Source: Gluconobacter frateurii (lineage in GTDB: Bacteria > Pseudomonadota > Alphaproteobacteria > Acetobacterales > Acetobacteraceae). From it: DNA of 64,000 nt. The DNA lies in the NCBI RefSeq assembly GCF_002723955.1, contig NZ_BEWN01000001.1, forward strand, positions 744,001 to 808,000, in the 5' to 3' direction. The translations under genes and the position numbers were made by a program. The notes under the pieces were generated by a model that was given only the letters and a program-made list of their open reading frames with translations, made no database searches and was not told the DNA's origin. Below are positions 26,598 to 33,956 of the stretch, in pieces; within the stretch, counting starts at the first letter, position 1, and each line of letters starts with the position of its first letter.

Positions 26598-27308
26598 TCA
26601 GGCAGCCTGATGGTGAACCTGTAGCCCAGTAAAGGTCACACGTGCTGCATCCGAGTGGCTGGGCCGATGGAAACCCTGCTCGCCAGCAACGGCTTCAAAC
26701 CACAACGCATGAGTCGTTGCAGCAGAAGGCAGTGAGAAATGATTTACCGTTCCGTTGACGGAGATCACGAGCAGGCCATTGGGCGTCGTGTGTATGGAAT
26801 AGCGAACGGTCTGCTGCGGATAAACGGTTCCGGCGACCACATTTTGAGTGGACGTCCCGTTGTCCACGATGGCTAAAACCCTGTCGCCTTCCACCCGTAA
26901 TTCGGCGACAGCTCCGTTCTGAGAGGTGAGTCTGCCAATCGTGATGTGGCCATTTTCCGGAAAACGGTCGATGTGCAGGGATGCTTGCAGGTCAGAGGAT
27001 GTCTGCTGGAAGTACCAGGCAGAATTTTCGCGGAGGAGCGTCTCAGGGGCAATTGTGCCCCGAACAGGTGGTTGAAGACCGTCAGTTTGAATAGTGACGC
27101 TGCCCGTCTGCGGATTGCGGGCAAAGAAAGAACTGCCGTAGCCGGAAGCCAGCGTCGCGGAAGGGACAAGATGCAGGCTCAGGCGACCGGCTGGTTCCTG
27201 AAGTGTGAAAGAGGAAATATCGGTTGAAAGGTCGGTGTCCATGGCTTGTGCTGGCGCAGTTGCAAAAGCGGCAAGGCAGAAGAGCGGGACGGCAAATCGG
27301 GAAAGCAT
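26598..27308 (-). CDS. Secreted protein, possible beta-jelly-roll (236 residues)
   Basis: A clear signal peptide (residues 1-22, ending APAQA) with GGAAGGA 6 bp before the ATG at 27308 defines the start. The mature part is beta-rich and polar, with segments such as HITIGRLTSQNG, LLVISVNGTVNHFSLP and HALWFEAVAGEQG. The pattern recalls concanavalin-like jelly-roll folds, for example alginate-lyase-2 (PL7) proteins, but I cannot confirm catalytic residues. It ends 18 bp from the earliest candidate start (TTG 26580) of the WaaA fusion and may head that operon. An extracytoplasmic polysaccharide-related role is a guess. Confidence 0.65.
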   Translation of the reverse strand: MLSRFAVPLFCLAAFATAPAQAMDTDLSTDISSFTLQEPAGRLSLHLVPSATLASGYGSSFFARNPQTGSVTIQTDGLQPPVRGTIAPETLLRENSAWYFQQTSSDLQASLHIDRFPENGHITIGRLTSQNGAVAELRVEGDRVLAIVDNGTSTQNVVAGTVYPQQTVRYSIHTTPNGLLVISVNGTVNHFSLPSAATTHALWFEAVAGEQGFHRPSHSDAARVTFTGLQVHHQAA

Positions 27309-27390
27309 GAAGCATCCTTCCGGAAGTCTGTGTGGAACGTCAGATGACGGTTCCAACGCAGAACTCCGGAAAAAGACGCATGATTCGCAG

Positions 27391-28275
27391 TTAGCGGCTC
27401 ATGAGGACAGTGAGTTTCATGTTTTCGAGAATATGACGGGTCACACCCCCGAGAATCATCTGACGCAGGCGGGAATGGGAATAAGCGCCCATGCTGAGCA
27501 TGTCCGCGCCAAAGTTCTCAGCCCCCTTGAGCAGACCGGCTCCAACGTCCCTGCTGATGGGATCGCAGGCCTGTGTTGTGGCGGAAATCCCGTGCATCCG
27601 CAGATAGCGGACAACATCATCACCCGTTGGGCCACGACGCTGATATTCCTGACAGGTCAGAACCTGCACCGCTTCTGCCGTGTGGGCCCATGGAAGGATG
27701 CAACGAAGGGCGAGGGATGCCTCGGGCGTGCCGTTCCAGGCAATGGCAATGCGGCGCCCAACGGTCTTGGGAACGATTGGCGGTGCAATGACGAGTGGGC
27801 GCCCACTGTCAAAAAGAATGGCATGCAGCGTTTCGGAGGCGCGTGGGTCCGTGGCCGAAATCAGATTTGGTACGAGCGTCATATCCGCCAGACGCGAGCG
27901 CCAGGTCAGGGCGTCATGTTCCGTTCCATCCAGTACTTCGAGGCTGGCGCTGACACCTTCGCCGAGCGTCATGCCGATTTTGGAAGCCTCAACGCGGCGG
28001 ATACCGTTCTGATGCACGAAGGTATCGAAGCTGTGTCGGATGCGGATAGCGCGGCGATGGGCTTCCGTGGCCGCCGCATCAATCATTTCCGTTACCATGC
28101 CGGCAGAAATGCCTTCACCAGCCAATGTTGCGACTTCCGTCGGATCAGAGCCTACGACGACAGCGGAAAGATGCGCGTTGAAACGACGGGCAAAATCCAG
28201 GGCGACCGACATGACGGAATCCAGATCGTCGGCCCCGGTGAGGGGGAGAAGGATGTTCTTGATTTCGATAAGCAT
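27391..28275 (-). CDS. Universal stress protein, two UspA domains
   Basis: A 294-residue tandem UspA protein. The first domain starts MLIEIKNILLPLTGADD. The second carries RRIAIAWNGTPEASLAL near residue 172 and ends with the ATP-binding signature GAYSHSRLRQMILGGVTRHIL, that is G-x2-G-x9-G(S/T)-like, near residue 265. The first copy lacks an obvious glycine signature and may be degenerate. GGGGAG lies upstream of the ATG at 28275. A longer frame to 28476 would overlap pdxH and is rejected. Such proteins support survival in stress or low oxygen. Confidence 0.88.
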   Translation of the reverse strand: MLIEIKNILLPLTGADDLDSVMSVALDFARRFNAHLSAVVVGSDPTEVATLAGEGISAGMVTEMIDAAATEAHRRAIRIRHSFDTFVHQNGIRRVEASKIGMTLGEGVSASLEVLDGTEHDALTWRSRLADMTLVPNLISATDPRASETLHAILFDSGRPLVIAPPIVPKTVGRRIAIAWNGTPEASLALRCILPWAHTAEAVQVLTCQEYQRRGPTGDDVVRYLRMHGISATTQACDPISRDVGAGLLKGAENFGADMLSMGAYSHSRLRQMILGGVTRHILENMKLTVLMSR

Positions 28276-28318
28276 AGTGTGAGGCTCCCCACCTGCGGAT
28301 AAAGGGTGTTCTATATCT

Positions 28319-28921
28319 TTACGGATAAAGACGCGTGACGTTCCATCCGGATCCATCACGAGTCCATAATGCACGGTCATGGAGACGGAAGGGTCGATCC
28401 TGCCAGAACTCGATGGCGTCCGGCGCAACGCGGAAACCGGTCCAGTTGTTCGGGCGCGGGATCGGACCGTCGCCATATTTTTCTTCTGCGGCTTTCAGGC
28501 GCTCTTCAAAGGTGCTCCGGTCATCCAGTGGACGGGACTGGTCAGACGCGATTGCCCCAAGGCGGGACATCGGCGAACGGCTGGCAAAATAGGCATCCGC
28601 TTCCTCGTCACTGACCTGCGTAACCGGCCCTTCAATCCTGATCTGCCGACGCAGGGACTTCCAGTGGAACAGCAGGGCGACATGTGGGTTGGCCAGCAGA
28701 TCACCGCCTTTGCGGCTATCCACATTTGTATAAAAGACAAACCCCCGTTCATCCGCGCCTTTGAGCAGAAGCATCCGCACAGAGGGGCGACCGTCTGGGG
28801 TCGAAGTCGCCACGGCCATCGCATTAGGATCATTGGGTTCCGACGCTTCTGCGTCTGACATCCAGGCTGTGAACAGGGCAAAGGGATTGGCGGTCAGGTC
28901 AATGAGAGGCTGAGTGGACAT
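28319..28921 (-). CDS. pdxH: Pyridoxamine 5'-phosphate oxidase
   Basis: FMN enzyme making pyridoxal 5'-phosphate from the 5'-phosphates of pyridoxine or pyridoxamine. The 200 residues include DPNAMAVATSTPDGRPSVRM near residue 30, FVFYTNVDSRKGGDL (FMN and substrate loop), LLFHWKSLRRQIRIEG, and the C-terminal signature FWQDRPFRLHDR followed by RLYP. GGAGAC precedes the ATG. Confidence 0.95.
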   Translation of the reverse strand: MSTQPLIDLTANPFALFTAWMSDAEASEPNDPNAMAVATSTPDGRPSVRMLLLKGADERGFVFYTNVDSRKGGDLLANPHVALLFHWKSLRRQIRIEGPVTQVSDEEADAYFASRSPMSRLGAIASDQSRPLDDRSTFEERLKAAEEKYGDGPIPRPNNWTGFRVAPDAIEFWQDRPFRLHDRALWTRDGSGWNVTRLYP

Positions 28922-29211
28922 GATAGTCTCCTGAAACAGCGGGGACGGTCTCGGACGGTCGAGAGAAAATCATAGCTGTTCCGCGAGATGGCAGGAACAG
29001 GTGCGGATGGCTTATGATTCCGAATTGTGTCGTCAGGGTTCTTCCATACAGGAAAGACGGGCCATTGCCTTGACCTGCCTCATGGGCCTGAAATCCACAC
29101 TACGGCTGGAAACCGCCGCCAAAGAGGCATTGAGTGTCGTGTTACTCTTGTTTGCTAGCATCTCTTGTGCGACCACCACGCTAATACGCCAACGCGATTC
29201 AGGAAACCACA
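28922..29211. promoter_or_regulatory. Divergent intergenic region between pdxH and fabI
   Basis: About 290 bp without a convincing gene. A 72-codon frame from 29001 that overlaps the fabI start has no ribosome site or recognisable content. It must contain promoters for both flanking genes. A TTGAGT near 29131 and a TGCTAG near 29154 (17-bp spacing) are a weak sigma-70-like guess for fabI. Confidence 0.35.
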
Positions 29212-30063
29212 ATGTCTGAAACAGAAGACAACATCCCGGCTCCCGTGACCGGCACCCTCATGAAGGGCAAGCGCGGTGTCATCATGGGCGTCGCGAACAA
29301 GCACTCCATCGCCTGGGCGATTGCCAGCGCCTGTGCTGCACAGGGTGCCGAACTGGCTTTCACCTATCAGGGTGAGGCTCTTGGCAAGCGCGTTCGTCCG
29401 CTGGCGGAAAGCGTTGGCTCTGATCTGGTTCTACCTTGTGACGTCAGCGATGATGCCGCAATCGATGCGACCTTCGACGAGATCGAAAAGAAGTGGGGCA
29501 AGATCGACTTCGTGCTTCACGCCATCGCCTTTGCCGACAAGCAGTACCTGCGTGGCCGTTACATCGATACGCCACGTGATGCCTTCCTGCAGGCCATGGA
29601 CATCTCCTGCTATTCCTTCGTGTCCGTCGCCCGTCGTGCATCTGCCATGATGAACGCTGGCGGTTCGTTCCTGAGCATGACCTATCTCGGTGCCGAGCGC
29701 GTCATGCCGCATTACAACGTCATGGGCGTGGCCAAGGCCGCTCTTGAAGCTTCCGTGCGCTACATGGCTGCCGATCTTGGCCGTGACGATATCCGCGTAA
29801 ACGGTATCTCCGCAGGTCCGATCATGACGCTGGCTGCCAATGGCATCAGTGACTTCCGCTACATCCTGCGCTGGAACCAGCTCAACGCCCCAATGGAGCG
29901 TAACGTGACCCTGAAGGACGTTGGCGGTTCGGGCATGTACCTGCTCTCCGATCTTTCCAGCGGCGTGACGGGCGAAATCCATCATGTGGATTGCGGCTAC
30001 CACACGGTCGGTATGAAGAACCCGGCAGCTCCGGACATCGCAGCAGTCAGTTCCGGGGACTGA
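29212..30063 (+). CDS. fabI: Enoyl-ACP reductase (NADH)
   Basis: Reduces enoyl-ACP in each fatty acid elongation cycle and is the target of triclosan and isoniazid-type inhibitors. The 283-residue protein shows [20 protein letters not shown] (NADH loop, near residue 20) and the catalytic Y-x6-K in YNVMGVAK near residue 165. [15 protein letters not shown] follows near residue 197. It is 1 bp from aroC, and the two form an operon as in related genomes. Confidence 0.96.
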   Translation: MSETEDNIPAPVTGTLMKGKRGVIMGVANKHSIAWAIASACAAQGAELAFTYQGEALGKRVRPLAESVGSDLVLPCDVSDDAAIDATFDEIEKKWGKIDFVLHAIAFADKQYLRGRYIDTPRDAFLQAMDISCYSFVSVARRASAMMNAGGSFLSMTYLGAERVMPHYNVMGVAKAALEASVRYMAADLGRDDIRVNGISAGPIMTLAANGISDFRYILRWNQLNAPMERNVTLKDVGGSGMYLLSDLSSGVTGEIHHVDCGYHTVGMKNPAAPDIAAVSSGD

Positions 30064-30064
30064 C

Positions 30065-31147
30065 ATGTCAGACAACAGCTTCGGGCAACTCTTTCGCGTC
30101 ACCACCTGGGGTGAGAGCCATGGGCCAGCCATCGGCTGCGTGGTGGATGGCTGCCCACCCCGCCTGAAGCTGTCCGAAGCGGACATCCAGCCCTGGCTTG
30201 ATCGCCGTCGGCCGGGACAGTCCCGCTTTACCACCCAGCGGCGGGAGCCGGATCAGGTCCGGATCCTGTCGGGGGTATTTGAAGGCCAGACGACCGGCAC
30301 GCCCATCTCGCTCATGATCGAAAACACCGATCAACGGTCGAAAGATTATGGTGAGATTGCCCAGAGCTATCGCCCAGGCCATGCCGATATTGCTTACGAT
30401 CTGAAATACGGCATCCGCGATTACCGTGGTGGTGGCCGCTCGTCCGCTCGTGAAACGGCTATGCGTGTCGCGGCCGGTGCCGTGGCCCGTGTGCTTCTGA
30501 AAGCTCTGGTCGGAGAAGGCGTAAAGATTCGCGCGGCTCTGACAGGGATCGGTGGCCAAACGATTGATCCGACCCGCTGGGATTGGGACGAAGTGGAGCG
30601 CAATCCTCTCTGGTGCCCGGACGCTGCAAGCGTGGGTCCTTGGGAAGAGCTGCTCGACTCCATTCGCAAGGATGGCTCATCCATCGGTGCGACTGTTGAG
30701 GTTGTTGCGGAAGGTCTGCCACCGGGGCTTGGTGCGCCAGTCTATGGGAAGCTCGATGCTGATCTCGCGGGCGCGCTTATGGGCATCAATGGTGTGAAGG
30801 GCGTTGAGATTGGCGACGGTTTCGCTGTGGCTGCCCTTCGTGGTGAGCAGAATGCTGACCCGATTGCGCCAGGACCACAGTTCGCATCGAACCATGCCGG
30901 TGGCATCCTGGGAGGCATTTCCACAGGTCAGCCAGTCGTGGCCCGCTTTGCCATCAAGCCAACCAGTTCGATCCTGACGCCCGTGCCGAGCATCAACAGT
31001 GCAGGGGATTCGGTTGAGGTTCGCACCAAAGGACGACACGATCCGTGCATCGGCATCCGTGCGGTGCCTGTGGCCGAAGCCATGATGGCCTGCGTTCTGG
31101 CAGACCACTTGCTGCGTAATCATGCGCAGTGTGGCTGGGATAACTGA
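30065..31147 (+). CDS. aroC: Chorismate synthase
   Basis: Last step of the shikimate pathway, making chorismate with reduced FMN. The 360-residue protein has [17 protein letters not shown] at residue 13, the [21 protein letters not shown] segment near residue 121 and [16 protein letters not shown] near residue 325, which are the three family signatures. It follows fabI by one base. Its stop codon sits inside an inverted repeat at 31133-31155. Confidence 0.96.
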   Translation: MSDNSFGQLFRVTTWGESHGPAIGCVVDGCPPRLKLSEADIQPWLDRRRPGQSRFTTQRREPDQVRILSGVFEGQTTGTPISLMIENTDQRSKDYGEIAQSYRPGHADIAYDLKYGIRDYRGGGRSSARETAMRVAAGAVARVLLKALVGEGVKIRAALTGIGGQTIDPTRWDWDEVERNPLWCPDAASVGPWEELLDSIRKDGSSIGATVEVVAEGLPPGLGAPVYGKLDADLAGALMGINGVKGVEIGDGFAVAALRGEQNADPIAPGPQFASNHAGGILGGISTGQPVVARFAIKPTSSILTPVPSINSAGDSVEVRTKGRHDPCIGIRAVPVAEAMMACVLADHLLRNHAQCGWDN

Positions 31148-31155
31148 TCCCAGCC
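31133..31155. terminator. Perfect inverted repeat spanning the aroC stop codon
   Basis: Nine-base perfect arms (31133-31141 and 31147-31155) flank a 5-base loop that, with the first base of the right arm, contains the aroC TGA. No long T-run follows. It lies between convergent aroC and the osmC-like gene and may serve both. Confidence 0.55.
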
Positions 31156-31163
31156 TTCAGGCT

Positions 31164-31595
31164 TTAGCTGGCGAGCTTGGCGTCCAGAGTGATCTCAGTA
31201 TTGAGAACCTTGGACATTGGACAACCGATTTTCGCCTTGTTGGCTGCTTCGAGGAAATCAGCTTCAGTCGCGTTCGGAACGACGCCACGGAGTGTCAGAT
31301 GAGCCTTTGTAACGGCAAACCCATCGCCCACCTTATCCAGGGAAATTGTCGACTCCGTATCGAGGGAGTCTGCTGTGAAGCCAGCGTCCCCAAGGATCAG
31401 GGATAGCGCCATTGTGAAGCAGCTCGCATGCGCCGCGCCGAGCAGTTCTTCCGGGTTCGTGCCGGGCTTGTCTTCGAATCGCGTATTGAAACCATAAGGC
31501 TGGTCCTGAAGGGCGCCACTCTGCGTCGAGATGGTGCCTTTGCCTTCCTTGATGGTTCCGCTCCAATGAGCCGAAGCTTTCTTGTTGATGGTCAT
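31164..31595 (-). CDS. OsmC/Ohr family peroxide-resistance protein
   Basis: A 143-residue thiol peroxidase of the OsmC type. The two redox cysteines are visible, in LLGAAHASCFTMALSLIL near residue 58 and IGCPMSKVLN near residue 124. The GTNPEELLGAAHASC context fits OsmC rather than Ohr. Such proteins reduce organic hydroperoxides. The start at 31595 has GGAGAG upstream; an in-frame ATG at 31631 adds 12 poorly conserved residues. Confidence 0.9.
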   Translation of the reverse strand: MTINKKASAHWSGTIKEGKGTISTQSGALQDQPYGFNTRFEDKPGTNPEELLGAAHASCFTMALSLILGDAGFTADSLDTESTISLDKVGDGFAVTKAHLTLRGVVPNATEADFLEAANKAKIGCPMSKVLNTEITLDAKLAS

Positions 31596-31745
31596 GAGAC
31601 GCTCTCCGCGTGTTGGGGTCGGGGTCTCCAACGTAAAGAGCCGGTCTTAGGTTGCGGTTAAAATCCTCTGCCCCTGTGGTTGTGATGTCACGGTGGGAAA
31701 GCCGCTTGGGGATGAATGGGAACTCGTGGCAGTTTTCTGCGATTG

Positions 31746-31761
31746 CCCCAATATATAGGGG
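31746..31761. promoter_or_regulatory. NrdR box 1 upstream of nrdA
   Basis: CCCCAATATATAGGGG is a near-perfect match to the NrdR box pattern (roughly ACACWATATATWGTGT) and is a near-palindrome. NrdR represses ribonucleotide reductase genes when dATP is high. The box holds a TATATA that could be the -10 element. Confidence 0.8.
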
Positions 31762-31776
31762 TGTGGATCGTTTTTG

Positions 31777-31792
31777 CCCCTAGATATGGATG
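31777..31792. promoter_or_regulatory. NrdR box 2 upstream of nrdA
   Basis: CCCCTAGATATGGATG is a weaker NrdR box. It starts exactly 31 bp after box 1, that is three helical turns, the spacing known for paired NrdR boxes. The pair argues that the nrdA start is downstream, not at the ATG 31786 inside this box. Confidence 0.75.
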
Positions 31793-31819
31793 ACTCCAAA
31801 TTCACAGGTCTTTCCATTT

Positions 31820-31842
31820 TGCAAGCGAAGAGTTCGCTTGCA
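31820..31842. repeat. 10-bp perfect inverted repeat in the nrdA leader
   Basis: Arms TGCAAGCGAA (31820-31829) and TTCGCTTGCA (31833-31842) flank a 3-base loop. No T-run follows on either strand, so it is more likely an operator or leader hairpin than a terminator. It lies between the NrdR boxes and the chosen nrdA ATG. Confidence 0.7.
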
Positions 31843-31911
31843 GTGAGCACGGCGAGTGTGGAATTGGAAGGTCATCAACTCGAAAAAAACAGACCGCCGG
31901 AGCAGAGCGCA

Positions 31912-33888
31912 ATGACACTTCATGACGTGACGATGGACACGCCACACACGGCCGACCGACCGCATGACGTGCTACCGCCTGTTGACCATCCCGTTGGTGA
32001 GCCTGCTGTTGGGGAAGGCGACGAAACGCCGGATATGTTCGACGATGTTGTCCAGCTTCCCGGTCATCACGCCGTGCGGGTGGATCGTTCACGCGACGCC
32101 CTGCTGACGGATTTTGGCAAGGCGACGCTGGACAATCGTTACCTGCTGCCCGGCGAGCATTATCAGGACCTGTTTGCGCGCGTTGCCTCCTATTACGGTG
32201 CGGATCAGGGTCATGCCCAGCGCATCTATGACTATATTTCCCGCCATTGGTTCATGCCGGCCACGCCGATCCTGTCCAATGGTGGCACATCACGTGGTCT
32301 GCCGATTTCCTGCTTCCTGAATGAGGCGGAAGACAGCCTTGAAGGTATTGTTGGCCTCTGGAACGAGAACGTCTGGCTGGCCTCCAAGGGCGGCGGTATC
32401 GGCTCGTATTGGGGTAACCTCCGCTCAATCGGCGAAAACATCGGTCGTAACGGAAAGACTTCCGGCGTTATTCCGTTCATCCGCGTGATGGACAGCCTGA
32501 CACTGGCCATTTCGCAGGGGTCTCTGCGTCGTGGATCTGCGGCCGTGTATCTGCCGGTCTGGCATCCTGAAATCGAAGAATTCACGGAAATGCGCCGCCC
32601 CACGGGTGGTGATCCGAACCGTAAGGCCCTGAACCTGCATCATGGCGTGCTGGTCACGGATGCCTTCATGCGGGCTGTTGAGGCCGATGAGGAATGGCCT
32701 CTGCTGTCCCCGAAGGATCACAGCATTATCCGTAAGGTGTCTGCCCGTGGACTCTGGATCCGTATTCTGACGGCCCGCATGGAGCAGGGTGAGCCGTATG
32801 TCATTTATTCGGATCATGTGAACCGTGCCCGCCCGGAACATCACAAGCTGGCCGGACTTGAGGTCAAAACGTCCAATCTCTGCGCCGAAATCACGCTGCC
32901 GACCGGTATCGACCATCACGGCAAGAATCGTACGGCTGTCTGCTGCCTCTCTTCCCTGAACCTGGAAACCTGGGACGAGTGGAAAGACGATCCGCAGTTC
33001 ATCGAGGACGTCATGCTGTTCCTCGACAACGTCCTGCAGGACTTTATCGATCGTGCGCCGGATGACATGGCGCGCGCCAAGTATGCCGCTGCCCGTGAGC
33101 GGTCTGTCGGCCTTGGCGTGATGGGATACCATTCCTTCCTTCAGGCTCGGATGATTCCGTTCGAGAGCGTGATGGCGAAGGTCTGGAACAAAAAGATCTT
33201 CCAGCATATCCGCGCTCAGGCCGATGCAGCGTCAAAGAAGCTGGCGGAACTGCGTGGCCCATGCCCGGATGCCGAAGAATATGGCTTCATGGAGCGCTTC
33301 TCGCACAAGCTGGCGATTGCTCCGACCGCCTCCATTTCAATCATCACGGGCAATGCCAGCCCGGGTATCGAGCCGATCAGCGCTAACGTTTTTCTTCAGA
33401 AGACGCTGTCTGGTTCCTTCTCGGTTCGTAACCGTCATCTGACCAAGATCCTTGAAGAGCGCGGTCAGAACACGGACAAGGTCTGGTCTGACATCACCCT
33501 GAGCAAAGGTTCTGTCCAGCATCTGGACTTCCTGACGCAGGACGAGAAAGACGTCTTCAAGACGGCCTTCGAACTGGATCAGCGCTGGGTTGTCGAACAT
33601 GCCGCGGATCGTGCGCCGTTCATTTGCCAGGCACAGTCGGTCAACCTCTTCCTGCCGGCGGATGTCCATAAGCGCGATCTACATCAGATCCACTTCCAGG
33701 CCTGGAAGAAGGGCCTGAAGTCTCTGTACTACTGCCGCTCCCTGTCGGTGCAGCGCGCTGATGCAGTCTCCACGCTGGCCGTGAAGAGCGATATTCTGGA
33801 AGACGAGAAGTACGAAGCAACGGCGCAGACTGCCCCGCGTGGCAAGATGAGCAGTGGCGATTATGAAGAGTGCCTCGCCTGCCAGTAA
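31912..33888 (+). CDS. nrdA: Ribonucleoside-diphosphate reductase large subunit (class I)
   Basis: Catalytic subunit reducing ribonucleotides for DNA synthesis. The 658-residue protein shows the N-x-C-x-E active-site motif in NLCAEI near residue 325, SCFLNEAEDSLEGI near the N-terminal side, and the C-terminal redox pair C-x2-C in the final CLACQ. No ATP-cone domain is visible: residues 1-55 are acidic and Pro-rich, and the ten-stranded barrel region starts soon after. The start at 31912 is chosen because the NrdR boxes at 31746-31792 must be upstream; ATGs at 31774 and 31786 would overlap the second box. Confidence 0.93.
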   Translation: MTLHDVTMDTPHTADRPHDVLPPVDHPVGEPAVGEGDETPDMFDDVVQLPGHHAVRVDRSRDALLTDFGKATLDNRYLLPGEHYQDLFARVASYYGADQGHAQRIYDYISRHWFMPATPILSNGGTSRGLPISCFLNEAEDSLEGIVGLWNENVWLASKGGGIGSYWGNLRSIGENIGRNGKTSGVIPFIRVMDSLTLAISQGSLRRGSAAVYLPVWHPEIEEFTEMRRPTGGDPNRKALNLHHGVLVTDAFMRAVEADEEWPLLSPKDHSIIRKVSARGLWIRILTARMEQGEPYVIYSDHVNRARPEHHKLAGLEVKTSNLCAEITLPTGIDHHGKNRTAVCCLSSLNLETWDEWKDDPQFIEDVMLFLDNVLQDFIDRAPDDMARAKYAAARERSVGLGVMGYHSFLQARMIPFESVMAKVWNKKIFQHIRAQADAASKKLAELRGPCPDAEEYGFMERFSHKLAIAPTASISIITGNASPGIEPISANVFLQKTLSGSFSVRNRHLTKILEERGQNTDKVWSDITLSKGSVQHLDFLTQDEKDVFKTAFELDQRWVVEHAADRAPFICQAQSVNLFLPADVHKRDLHQIHFQAWKKGLKSLYYCRSLSVQRADAVSTLAVKSDILEDEKYEATAQTAPRGKMSSGDYEECLACQ

Positions 33889-33911
33889 GGCAACTCGGTA
33901 ATACCGGTTTG

Positions 33912-33950
33912 AAAAGCTCGGCTCCTCAATTGGGGAGCCGGGCTTTTTTT
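33912..33950. terminator. Strong terminator between nrdA and the YfhO-like gene
   Basis: A stem of about 11 bp (AGCTCGGCTCC paired with GGAGCCGGGCT, one G-T type mismatch) ends in seven T residues on the + strand. A run of four A residues before the stem gives TTTT on the minus strand, so it could end transcription from both sides. Confidence 0.85.
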
Positions 33951-33956
33951 ATGCCG

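Noticed and set aside
27205-28302. Plus-strand frame of 365 codons opposite the universal stress protein
   Set aside because: Antisense shadow; the stress protein has the ATP-binding signature and a ribosome site.
29001-29219. 72-codon frame before fabI
   Set aside because: No ribosome site or similarity, and it overlaps the fabI start; the region is better explained as promoter and leader.
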